Source: CAWKPF01 sp963851415
GTDB lineage: Bacteria > Acidobacteriota > Thermoanaerobaculia > Multivoradales > Multivoraceae
Direction of reading: 5' to 3'
Length of the DNA: 64,000 nt
NCBI GenBank assembly: GCA_963851415.1
Contig: CAWKPF010000003.1
Span: 744,001 to 808,000, forward strand
Shown piece after piece: positions 15,523 through 23,378 of the stretch (position 1 is the stretch's first letter; each line of letters starts with the position of its first letter). Under the pieces are notes generated by a model that ran no database searches, had not been told where the DNA came from, and saw nothing but the letters and a program-made list of their open reading frames with translations. The position numbers and the translations under genes are program-made.

Positions 15523-16029
15523 ATGTCGGTCTACCATTGGCACGTGAGCACTGAAGACGAACCGGTTGCCCCGGGGAATCATCCCTGGCGCCATCCTCCG
15601 GAGGGGCGACTGATCGGGAGGGGCCATCCCGCGGGCGACTTCCTCGAGGCCTACGACTGGCGCATCGAGAGGGAGAGCGACGGAGAGCTCGCCGTTCTCG
15701 CGCACCTGCCCGATCATGTGCGCAATCCACGCGGGCAACTGTTCGGCGGCTTCACTCCGACCTACGTCGATCTGATCGCGCTCTTCACGGTGCGCTCGGG
15801 ACGCGGCTGGGGCGCCGAGCCTCGCTGGATGGCGACCACCAACATGCGGGTCGACTACCTCGCTCCCGTGCTCGGCCCCGAGTTCCGCATTCGGAGCCGC
15901 ATCGTCCACCACCGGGCCCGAGCGTTCCTGGTCGAGACCCGCTTCGTCGACCTCGAGGAGCAGATGCTCGTCTTCGCCCTCACCAGCATGCTCGAGGTGC
16001 GCACCCAGGGGACCCTCGGCGACGGTTGA
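15523..16029 (+). CDS. PaaI-like hotdog-fold thioesterase
   Basis: A 168-residue single-domain hotdog protein, probably a cytoplasmic acyl-CoA thioesterase of the PaaI/YiiD type. The diagnostic helix segment is 'HVRNPRGQLFGGFTPTYVD', followed by strands 'TTNMRVDYLAPVLGPEFRI' and 'HHRARAFLVETRFVD'. This fits the usual N/H-G-G and DYLAP pattern of the family. ATG 15523 is preferred over the upstream in-frame GTG at 15478; GTG 15544 is also possible. It stands alone, so no pathway can be assigned. The substrate is unknown. Confidence 0.75.
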   Translation: MSVYHWHVSTEDEPVAPGNHPWRHPPEGRLIGRGHPAGDFLEAYDWRIERESDGELAVLAHLPDHVRNPRGQLFGGFTPTYVDLIALFTVRSGRGWGAEPRWMATTNMRVDYLAPVLGPEFRIRSRIVHHRARAFLVETRFVDLEEQMLVFALTSMLEVRTQGTLGDG

Positions 16030-16257
16030 CGTCGATTCTCGGCCGGGCTGGGCCCAGCCGTTCCGAGGACGTCGAGCACTCCGGCAGAGCTCCGTCGGAG
16101 ATCCTCTCCGGGCTCTCGAGCAGAAAGCGTAATCTCGCGGACGGTTTCGACGTATGTTGAGAGGAGTCCCGCGCCTACAGGGTCCCGACAGGGTCAGAGG
16201 GTCCTGACCGTGTAAGGGTCGCCGATCTGTCAATGGCGCGAAGGGAGACGCCCGCCA

Positions 16258-18663
16258 ATGCTCGAAATCTTCTCCGACCTTCGCTTTGCCTCGAGGATGC
16301 TGCGTAAGACGCCGATGATGACGGCAGTGGCGGTCCTCTCCCTCGGCTTCGCGATTGCCACCAACACGACGACGTTCAGCGTCGCGTCGGGGTTCTTGTT
16401 CGAGAGCTTCCGCTGGCAGGACCCGGAGCAGGTGGTGGTCCTGTACGAGAGAAGCCGCTCCGACTCCACCGACCGTCAAGTGTCGCCGGCCAACTATCTC
16501 GCCTGGAAGGAATCGAGCACTCACTTCGCCGGGGTGGAGGCCTACACCATCGGTCCCGGCAACCTCACTGGCGGCGACAAGCCCGAGAGCATCCGGGTCG
16601 TCGAAGCGACCCCTGGGCTCTTCGATCTGCTGGGCCGTCAGCCAACGAGCGGCCGCGGCTTCCTCCCGACCGATGCCGGCTCGTCGAGTGCTCGAGTGGT
16701 CGTGCTCACCGAGGCCTTCTCGCAGCGTCATTTCGCGGGTTCCCCGGCGCTGGGTGAGTCGCTCTCCATCGATGGCGCTCCACACACTGTCATTGGCGTG
16801 CTGCCGCGAGACTTCGACTTCATCCCGGCCAACGTCGAGGCCTTCCGTCCGATCGATCTTCGCGCCAGACGCCTCGATAGGGAGGATCACAGCTACATGG
16901 TGTTCGCGCGTCTGCGTCCCGGTCACAGCGCTGATGACGCAGGCGCCGAGCTCGCCGTCGTGGCCGAGCGGCTGGAGCAGGAGTTCCCCGACACCCATCG
17001 TGGCTACGGTGTTCACGTCCAAACCCTGCGGGAGTTGTTTCCCGGCAAGGTCGACACGCTGCTGCAGTACATCCTGATGACGGTCTCCGGCTTCGTGCTG
17101 TTGATTGCCTGCGCCAATCTGGTCAATCTCTTCCTGGCCCGTCTCGACGCCCGCCGGAGCGAGCTCGCCCTGCGCACTGCGCTCGGCGCGGGTCGAACCC
17201 GGATCTCACGCCAGCTCATCACCGAGACCGTGCTGGTCGCCCTGCTCGGAGGGACACTCGGGATCGTGTCCTCGATCTGGTGGGTGCGCAATGTCGCCAG
17301 CTTCATGCCGGCCGAATTGCCCGAGGTCTTCAGCCCGAAGCTCGACGCGGCGGTGCTCTTCTACGGAGTCGTCATGTCGCTCGGTGCGGGGGTCCTTCTC
17401 GGCGTCGCTCCCGCTTTGCAGGCAGCCCGGTCGGCCCCGTCGGCCGCGCTGGGCGAGACCAGCCGAGGCGGCACCGGATCGAAGCGCCGCCGGCGGCTGA
17501 GGATCGGATTCATCGTTGTCGAGACAGCGGTGGCGCTCGCCCTGCTCACGTCCGCCGGGATTCTCACCGACACCTTCCGGAGCCTGATCCGGGAGAACGG
17601 CAGCCTGAGGGTCGACGACGTGCTCACGCTCCAGCTCACGGCCGACTCGAATCGCTTTCCGGATGACGCACAGGTGACCAGCTTCTACCAGGAGGTCGAG
17701 CGCCGGGTGGGCTCCATCCCCGGCGTGCTCTCGACCACCGTACTCACCGCGCTGCCCCGCAGCAGTGCCTACCCCCGAGCCCAGTTCACGATTGTCGGGG
17801 GCGAGGCCGTGGCGCCCACGGAGGCCCCGTGGGCCGGCTGGCAGACGGTCACGCCAGGATTCTTCGAGACCCTGGGCGTGCCGATGTTGAGCGGCCGAGG
17901 GATTCTCGCCTCCGATCGTGCCGACGGCGCTCCCGTCGTGGTCGTCAATCAGAGCTTCGTGCGGTTGAACTTCCCTGCGGGGACCCCACTCGGAGAGCAG
18001 GTGATGGTCCACGGTGCAGCGCGCGAGATCGTGGGCGTCAGCGCGGACTTCATGCAGCAACGCATCGCTCTAAACCAGAGCATCGCGCCGGCGATCTTCC
18101 TGCCGCTCGAGCAGCATCCCGTGCGTACCTCGAGCCTCGCTGCCCGCACCGAAGGCGATCCGATGGCTTTCGCGGAGGAAGCCCGCCGTGCGGTGTGGGC
18201 CGTCGACCCCGATCAGGCGGTGTCACCGCCCAGGAGCCTGCGCTCTCACATCGAGAGTGAGTTGGGCGGGCCGCTGATCATCTCGCGTGTACTGACCTTG
18301 ATCGGCGTGCTCGCACTGGTGCTCTCGGCCATCGGGATCAACGGTCTGATCGCGCACGATGTGTCGCAGCGGCGTCGAGAGATCGGGATCCGGATGGCGC
18401 TCGGTGCGGCACCGTCCCGTGTGGTCGGCTCGGTGACTCTGGGTGGAATGGCCGTCGCCGGTCTCGGTCTGGTGCTGGGGCTGCCGGCGGCCTGGGCCAT
18501 GTCGCGCGCGATCAGCTCCGCCCTGGAGGGCTCGGCAGCAATCAATCCCTTCCTGCTGCTGGGACTCATGGTCCTGCTCGAGGTGGTGGCACTGGTCGCG
18601 AGCTACGTGCCGGCCCGATGGGCTGCGGGGATTCGGCCCGGCAACGTGCTTCAGGCCGAGTGA
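16258..18663 (+). CDS. ABC transporter permease, ADOP (duplicated FtsX/MacB) type
   Basis: An intact 801-residue membrane protein. It has two tandem MacB_PCD + FtsX units: helix 1 'TAVAVLSLGFAIATNTTTF', periplasmic domain, and helix block near residues 275-400 ('VSGFVLLIACANLVNLFLAR'). A second unit follows, starting 'RRRLRIGFIVVETAVALALL' and ending in helices near 670-800 ('LTLIGVLALVLSAIGINGLI'). The motif 'RRREIGIRMALGA' is typical of FtsX permeases. This is the acidobacterial duplicated orphan permease layout. No ATPase gene adjoins it, as is usual for the group, so the partner must be encoded elsewhere. Its function may be macrolide/lipid/lipoprotein export or regulation. Confidence 0.9.
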   Translation: MLEIFSDLRFASRMLRKTPMMTAVAVLSLGFAIATNTTTFSVASGFLFESFRWQDPEQVVVLYERSRSDSTDRQVSPANYLAWKESSTHFAGVEAYTIGPGNLTGGDKPESIRVVEATPGLFDLLGRQPTSGRGFLPTDAGSSSARVVVLTEAFSQRHFAGSPALGESLSIDGAPHTVIGVLPRDFDFIPANVEAFRPIDLRARRLDREDHSYMVFARLRPGHSADDAGAELAVVAERLEQEFPDTHRGYGVHVQTLRELFPGKVDTLLQYILMTVSGFVLLIACANLVNLFLARLDARRSELALRTALGAGRTRISRQLITETVLVALLGGTLGIVSSIWWVRNVASFMPAELPEVFSPKLDAAVLFYGVVMSLGAGVLLGVAPALQAARSAPSAALGETSRGGTGSKRRRRLRIGFIVVETAVALALLTSAGILTDTFRSLIRENGSLRVDDVLTLQLTADSNRFPDDAQVTSFYQEVERRVGSIPGVLSTTVLTALPRSSAYPRAQFTIVGGEAVAPTEAPWAGWQTVTPGFFETLGVPMLSGRGILASDRADGAPVVVVNQSFVRLNFPAGTPLGEQVMVHGAAREIVGVSADFMQQRIALNQSIAPAIFLPLEQHPVRTSSLAARTEGDPMAFAEEARRAVWAVDPDQAVSPPRSLRSHIESELGGPLIISRVLTLIGVLALVLSAIGINGLIAHDVSQRRREIGIRMALGAAPSRVVGSVTLGGMAVAGLGLVLGLPAAWAMSRAISSALEGSAAINPFLLLGLMVLLEVVALVASYVPARWAAGIRPGNVLQAE

Positions 18664-18677
18664 GTCGCCGCCGCGTA

Positions 18678-18712
18678 CTCCCACCCTTTGCCCCGGCTCC
18701 GAGAAGTGGGAG
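18678..18712. terminator. weak hairpin between convergent genes
   Basis: CTCCCAC (18678-18684) pairs with GTGGGAG (18706-18712) around a 21-base loop between the ADOP permease and the methyltransferase stops. There is no T-run, so the terminator assignment is tentative. Confidence 0.25.
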
Positions 18713-18736
18713 CAGGCCACCGGTGGGGCCAGTGGA

Positions 18737-19348
18737 CTACTTCTGGACGACGGCGATGCGAACGCCTTCCTGACCGGTGGAGTCCGGGGCGACCTTCACG
18801 TCGTGCACCGCGAAGCCCAGCTCGGTCACTCTGCGGTCGATGGTCAGAGGGCCGTCGGGTTGACCGCCCCGGTACTCGACCACGAGGAGGCGTCCCGCGT
18901 CCGAAAGGAATTTGTCTCGCAGTTGCGATAGGTAGCGTTTCTCGTAGGCGCGGGGAGCGTAGAGGCCGGTGCGGATGTAGTCGAACCGCTGTGGCGGGCT
19001 CCAGACCAGGGCGTTGCCGAGGGCGAGCTGCGCTGCGTGAGAAGGAAGCCGCGTCTTCGCGAGCTCGAGAAGACGAGGCGACAGCTCGAGACCCCACGGG
19101 TCGAGCGCAATCTCTCGCTCACCGACCCATTCGAGCAAGCACTCGAGCAGGTAGCCGTTGGCGCATCCGATGTCGAGGAACGAGCCGTCCGTCGTCACAC
19201 AGTCGGCGATGGGCCTGCGCAGGTCGTGCCACATCTCCTCCGAGCTGAAGTGCCCCGACTGTTTCCACGGCTCGTCCCAGCGAAGGTAGGAGCTCTCGAA
19301 TTGTTGGACGAGGGTCGCGTACCAGTCGGAGACTTCCGGAGGGAGCAT
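18737..19348 (-). CDS. class I SAM-dependent methyltransferase
   Basis: A 203-residue Rossmann-fold methyltransferase. SAM-binding motif I is 'SFLDIGCANGYLLE' (residues ~55-68) and the acidic residue after strand 2 is in 'IALDPWGLELS'. A later 'RLLVVEYRGG' fits motif post-II/III. The N-terminal 'WYATLVQQFESSYLRWDEPW' resembles small-molecule or peptide methyltransferases rather than RNA enzymes. It lies 156 bases downstream of, and in the same direction as, the radical SAM gene pair, so it may act on the same product; that is inference. No clear ribosome site precedes ATG 19348. Confidence 0.75.
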   Translation of the reverse strand: MLPPEVSDWYATLVQQFESSYLRWDEPWKQSGHFSSEEMWHDLRRPIADCVTTDGSFLDIGCANGYLLECLLEWVGEREIALDPWGLELSPRLLELAKTRLPSHAAQLALGNALVWSPPQRFDYIRTGLYAPRAYEKRYLSQLRDKFLSDAGRLLVVEYRGGQPDGPLTIDRRVTELGFAVHDVKVAPDSTGQEGVRIAVVQK

Positions 19349-19504
19349 TTCGGTGAGGCAGCTCGGCGAGTGGGCTGGTTGGCTGATCAGCAGAGGTCGG
19401 CGGCAGGGTCGCGAGTCGATCGGCAGGGACGCTGCCCGTGCTCTGCGAAATCCATCGTACCGCAGCTTCTCCGAGGAGACCTGCGTCGGGGAGCCGCGGC
19501 TCGC

Positions 19505-20530
19505 TCAGCGTTGCTTCGTCTTCTCGCGACCGATCGGGTTCGCGATCCCGGCCGCGAACCGCTTCGACCCGGTGAGAAGGGGAGTCGCCGGCTTACGATA
19601 GGCCCAGGTCAGACCGCGGGCACCTTCCTCGGGGTAGTTCTCGCCCGGACGTTGGACAACGAATCGGGAGGCAGTGGCGTCCGTCGCGGCCGAGACCTTG
19701 AGAAGCGGCGTCTTGATCTCCGCGATACCGTGGAGGCAGGACCACTCCGTCGGCCAGCTGAGGATCTCGAGGATCCAGTCCACTTCCTGTTCGTAGCCCG
19801 CTCCGCGGCCGAGCTCGAGGAGGCGTCGGCCCACGTCGAGGCTCGCTCGACAACCGAATGAGCACGGCAGATGCGACACGGCTCGCACACCCATCCAGCG
19901 CCAGAGAATGTTGCACTCGGGCGGGCCGTGGACCTGGGCAGTTCGGCCGTCTATCGTGCAGCCTCCGAGATCGCTGAGGGAGCGAACCGCCATCGGCCAG
20001 GTCGTGTCTCGCAGCCCGTGCTCGACCCAGACGTCGTGGAAGAATTCGCGGCAACAGTCGGGGTAGCCGAGCAGCGAGCCGATCGCCTCCTGATCGCACG
20101 CGTCCCAGGCGGCCTTGAAGCTGCTGACGTCCGCGGGAGTGCCGAGGACGACCCGGTAGAGAAAGGGCTGGCCCGCCGTGGGCGCGGTTTCCTGGTTGGA
20201 ATAGGAGTAGCCCGAGAGGGTCTGGATCGACAGCGGCAGGGCGTTGAAGCCGTGACCGGCATAGCGCATCGCCATGCGCGGAAGTTGCTCGGCGCCGACC
20301 ATGGTCAGGCTGCAGCGGCGGATCCCGTCGACCACTGCCAGTGGCTCGATCTCCATCCAGGCTTTGAAGATCTGCCGGAGGCGCGGTTCCCAGACCTCCC
20401 GTGCGGCATCGCCCGTCCAGCTCATGCGGCTGAACTCGGGGAGCTGGAAGTCGAGCAGATCCAGACCGTAGTGCGGACTCGAAGCGAAGATCTCCCGCGA
20501 CGCCTCGTCTGCTGAGGGTTCCTGACTCAC
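19505..20530 (-). CDS. radical-SAM-partner protein with GYPxCC motif (function unknown)
   Basis: A 341-residue protein. I chose GTG 20530 because it overlaps the stop of the radical SAM gene as GTGA, the usual sign of translational coupling; a longer ORF from 20599 would overlap that gene by 73 bases. I recognise no enzyme fold. The striking feature is 'SLLGYPDCCREFFHDVWVE' (middle of the protein), a paired-Cys motif of the kind seen in DUF483-like proteins, plus 'CSFGCRASLDVGRR' further on. Conserved Cys pairs suggest metal or cofactor binding. The coupling implies it works on the same substrate as the radical SAM enzyme, or forms a complex with it. Confidence 0.7.
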   Translation of the reverse strand: MSQEPSADEASREIFASSPHYGLDLLDFQLPEFSRMSWTGDAAREVWEPRLRQIFKAWMEIEPLAVVDGIRRCSLTMVGAEQLPRMAMRYAGHGFNALPLSIQTLSGYSYSNQETAPTAGQPFLYRVVLGTPADVSSFKAAWDACDQEAIGSLLGYPDCCREFFHDVWVEHGLRDTTWPMAVRSLSDLGGCTIDGRTAQVHGPPECNILWRWMGVRAVSHLPCSFGCRASLDVGRRLLELGRGAGYEQEVDWILEILSWPTEWSCLHGIAEIKTPLLKVSAATDATASRFVVQRPGENYPEEGARGLTWAYRKPATPLLTGSKRFAAGIANPIGREKTKQR

Positions 20531-21699
20531 GGGCCGGCTCCCTCTACGGCGACCTGCTCGACCATGGACTTGAGGGAAGGCCCGGAGCCCCTGGCCCACT
20601 CCGAGAGGAAGTTCTGTTCGATCTGCTCACGGTGTGGGCTCTGCGACAGAGGCTCGGTGCCCTCGGCGATCATCTCCGACTCGAGACGACTCAGAAGCTC
20701 CATCCAGATCGCGCAGTGCTCGGTACGGTTGCGCCAGTCGCCGTCGATCGCGGTCCCCGGGCACTGTCCTTTGCACATGAGGAAAAAGCGGCAGCCCTTG
20801 CAGCCCCCGTACTCCTGCGGTGTGTGGTAGAGCGCGAGATAGCGCTCGAACCCCTCGATCTCGGCCTTGACGAAGTCGACGCCGTCCTTGTTCGTTCGTC
20901 CGCAGTTGCTGCGCTGACCTGAGCCTTCCACGCCGCGCACCGCGCGGGTCGTCATCGGGTCGCAGGCGTTCCACGTGCAGGTAACGCCAGTGTCGTCACC
21001 TCGCAACAACTTCCGCATGTCGGCGAAGGCGTCCAGGTAGAGATCGGGAATCTGCTTCTCGAGCTCGTACAAGCTCATCATGACGGCCACGTTCTCTTCG
21101 TCGGAGAGTGCGTACTTCGCCCGAACGAGCTCGTTGTCGACCTCGAGGAGGTGTGCCCGGACGTAGCGAACTCCCATCTGATGCAGCTCGCGAATCCAGT
21201 CGAGCAGCACGGGCAGCCGTTGCGCCGAGGCGTTTCCTCGGTGAAGAGTGATGATCAGGCTCGGGGCGAGGCCAGCCCGGCACAGTTTCTCGATCGCTGC
21301 CTGCGTTCGAGCCGTCAGCTCCCGAGTCTTCTCGAGGGTGCCGGCCCATCGGACATCGTTGAGCTCCCCCGGGCCATCGACAGAAATGCCGACCTTGACG
21401 TCGTACTTCTCGATCAGCTCGAGGTGCCGATCGGTGACCAGCGTTCCGTTGGTCTGAACTGCGTTGTAGCCGTACGTTTCGTGGCCATAGGCCCACAAGC
21501 GCTCCAGGTCTCGCTCTGGCATCAAGAGGGGCTCGCCGCCGAACAGACAGAACTTGTCGTCTTCGGCGGCGATCGCCTCGATGATCTTGTCGAGATCGTA
21601 GGCCGCGAGCTCGTTGCCCGCATCACGCTCCGGGTTCTGGTAGCAATACTGGCATCCGATGTTGCACCGAACGCCGAACGGTCGCACTTCAAGCGCCAA
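20527..21699 (-). CDS. radical SAM / SPASM-type peptide-modifying enzyme
   Basis: A 390-residue radical SAM protein. The [4Fe-4S]-SAM motif is CNIGCQYC near residue 12 (CX3CX2C), followed by 'FCLFGGEPLLMPERDLERLW' (GGE motif) and 'VGISVDGPGE'. The C-terminal third carries a SPASM-like auxiliary cluster region: 'CTWNACDP', 'NCGRTN', 'GCKGCRFFLMCKGQCPG' and a final Cys in 'NRTEHCAIW'. That set is typical of enzymes that modify ribosomal peptides or proteins. It begins with TTG 21699 after AGAAGG, and ends coupled to the next gene. A 19-codon ORF ends 12 bases upstream. Substrate unknown; an anaerobic-sulfatase-maturase role is less likely because the sulfatase in this window is distant. Confidence 0.88.
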   Translation of the reverse strand: MALEVRPFGVRCNIGCQYCYQNPERDAGNELAAYDLDKIIEAIAAEDDKFCLFGGEPLLMPERDLERLWAYGHETYGYNAVQTNGTLVTDRHLELIEKYDVKVGISVDGPGELNDVRWAGTLEKTRELTARTQAAIEKLCRAGLAPSLIITLHRGNASAQRLPVLLDWIRELHQMGVRYVRAHLLEVDNELVRAKYALSDEENVAVMMSLYELEKQIPDLYLDAFADMRKLLRGDDTGVTCTWNACDPMTTRAVRGVEGSGQRSNCGRTNKDGVDFVKAEIEGFERYLALYHTPQEYGGCKGCRFFLMCKGQCPGTAIDGDWRNRTEHCAIWMELLSRLESEMIAEGTEPLSQSPHREQIEQNFLSEWARGSGPSLKSMVEQVAVEGAGP

Positions 21700-21711
21700 G
21701 ACGTACCTTCT

Positions 21712-21771
21712 CTACCTGAGGTCGACGACGAGCGTCTCGGAGATCGATATCGGTGTGGTCTTCTTCGCCAT
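21712..21771 (-). CDS. candidate precursor peptide (19 residues) upstream of the radical SAM gene
   Basis: ATG 21771 to TAG 21712 encodes MAKKTTPISISETLVVDLR. It is in the same direction as the radical SAM gene and its stop is 12 bases before that gene's TTG start. Its own ribosome site is weak (TTGGAC). Length and position fit a RiPP precursor of PqqA-like size, but random ORFs of this size are common. An alternative overlapping ORF in another frame runs into the enzyme start. This is a proposal, not an established gene. Confidence 0.3.
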   Translation of the reverse strand: MAKKTTPISISETLVVDLR

Positions 21772-21944
21772 GTCCAATCATATGCACTGATTGCCAAGGC
21801 TGCCGGGAAGAGGTGTCGGGAAGAGGCGGAAGAGGTGTCAGAGGAATAGAAAGGCGAGAATCGGGAAAGAGGCTCTTCGCTCCGTCCTGACAGGCTCCGA
21901 CCGCCAATGCCGTCTGTGTTCTCCGAAGGGAGGTCTACACAGAG

Positions 21945-22898
21945 ATGGCTCGATCCAGCCCCCGATTTCTACCCGAAGGCGCCCTCGTCGAGGTCACCGT
22001 GCGCGTCATGCACTCGCTCTTTCTCCTCCGGCCCTCACCCAGAGTCAACGACATCGTCCGCGGTGTCTTCGCTCGAGCCCAGGAACGGTACGGCATCGAC
22101 ATCCACCTCTACTGCGTCATGTCCAACCACATGCACCTCTTGCTCACTCCTGGCCATCAGCGCACGCTTTCCGCCTTCATGCAATTCGTCAACTCCAACA
22201 TCGCCCGAAAGGTCGGAAGGCTCCATCGATGGAGAGAGCGCTTCTGGGCGCGCCGATACCAGGCCATCGTCGTCTCCGACGAGCCCGCCGCCCAGCTCGC
22301 CCGGCTGCGATACCTCCTCGAACAGGGCACCAAGGAAGGCCTCGTCGACTCGCCCGAGCAATGGCCCGGAGCCCACTGTGTGCGAGAACTCCTCGAGGGG
22401 CACGACTGCATCTTCGGAACCTGGCATGACGCGACCCGCGAGTACCTCGATCGAAAGAAGGGGAGGGCGATCAAGGCCCACCGATACCGGCACACCCATG
22501 TCCTCGTCCTCACTCCTCTTCCCGCGCTCCGACATCTTTCCAAGCAGCAGCAGCGAGTGACCCTCCGTGCCATGGTCGCCGACATTCGAGAGTGCACTCG
22601 AAAAAGGCACGAGGCCAACGGCACCCGTCCTCTCGGGATCGAGTCCATTCTCAGCCAGCATCCCCACACCGCTCCCCACCGCACCCAGCGAAGTCCAGCG
22701 CCCCGAGTGCATGCTGCCACCACGAAGGCCCGGCGAGCCTTCTACGACGCACTCTACGAGTTCCGGCGGGCCTATCGAGCCGCCGCGCAACGCATGCGAC
22801 GAGGCCTTCCTGCAAGCTTCCCGCGAGACTGCTTCCCGCCGCCGCCGCCCTGCGGACCTGGAGCTCGAGGTCAACCACCGGATTTCGGATTCGCCTGA
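21945..22898 (+). mobile_element. IS200-like (RAYT-type, Y1) transposase
   Basis: A 317-residue Y1 transposase of the REP-associated type. The HUH motif is 'MSNHMHLLL' and the catalytic Tyr is in 'WARRYQAIVVSDEP'. The segment 'RLRYLLEQGTKEGLVDSPEQ' is a hallmark of the family. The C-terminal extension of ~120 residues is rich in Arg and resembles that of acidobacterial members. It is transcribed away from the radical SAM locus. No IS200-type ends flank it directly; instead a repeat-rich stretch follows at 22950-23235, which fits a domesticated RAYT next to its own repeats. Confidence 0.85.
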
Positions 22899-23378
22899 AG
22901 CGGCGGCAAGAGCTCTACGACTCCAACTTCAGTCTCGCAACGAAGCGCTTCGCCTCCGCGCTAGCCGGAGGCCTGCGCGCTTGCACTCGAGACCAGGGTA
23001 TTGAGAAGCGAGTAGGCGACCTCCTGGGAGAGGTTATTGGGGAATTCCGAGCTCTCTGCAGGAAAGGCACCCGACTCAGTGCGAGCCGGGCGAGCCGCCG
23101 CCATCCTCGAACTTCTTCGCCGATACTCCTCTGGCACTCTATGTGGGCGAGCCGCCGCCATCCTCGAACCGCCGATACTCCTCTGGCACTCTATGTGGAG
23201 CACTCTATGTGCGCACTCTATGTGCACTCTATGTGGGATTCTTGACGCTGCTGAAGGTCGACCGTAGCATGCGCTCACCCCGAGACGATCGGGGGCGAGT
23301 GGTCGAGGAGACCGAGAGCGGCCCTGCGTTGGGTCCGGCGCCTCGCGACGGTTCGATGGCCCAGGAACGGAGAATGGA
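22899..23378. repeat. repeat-rich intergenic region after the transposase
   Basis: A hairpin GCCTCCG...CGGAGGC lies at 22952-22972. From 23088 a ~55-bp unit (GGGCGAGCCGCCGCCATCCT ... CACTCTATGTG) occurs twice (23088-23145 and 23145-23197; the second lacks a few bases). It is followed by three more copies of its last 11 bases, CACTCTATGTG, up to 23235. No coding sequence is convincing here. The layout resembles a REP cluster beside a RAYT gene. The last ~140 bases before the kinase carry no repeat. Confidence 0.75.

Noticed and set aside
22035..22874. 279-codon minus-strand ORF opposite the first transposase
   Set aside because: Antisense to clear HUH transposase motifs; composition typical of a shadow frame.
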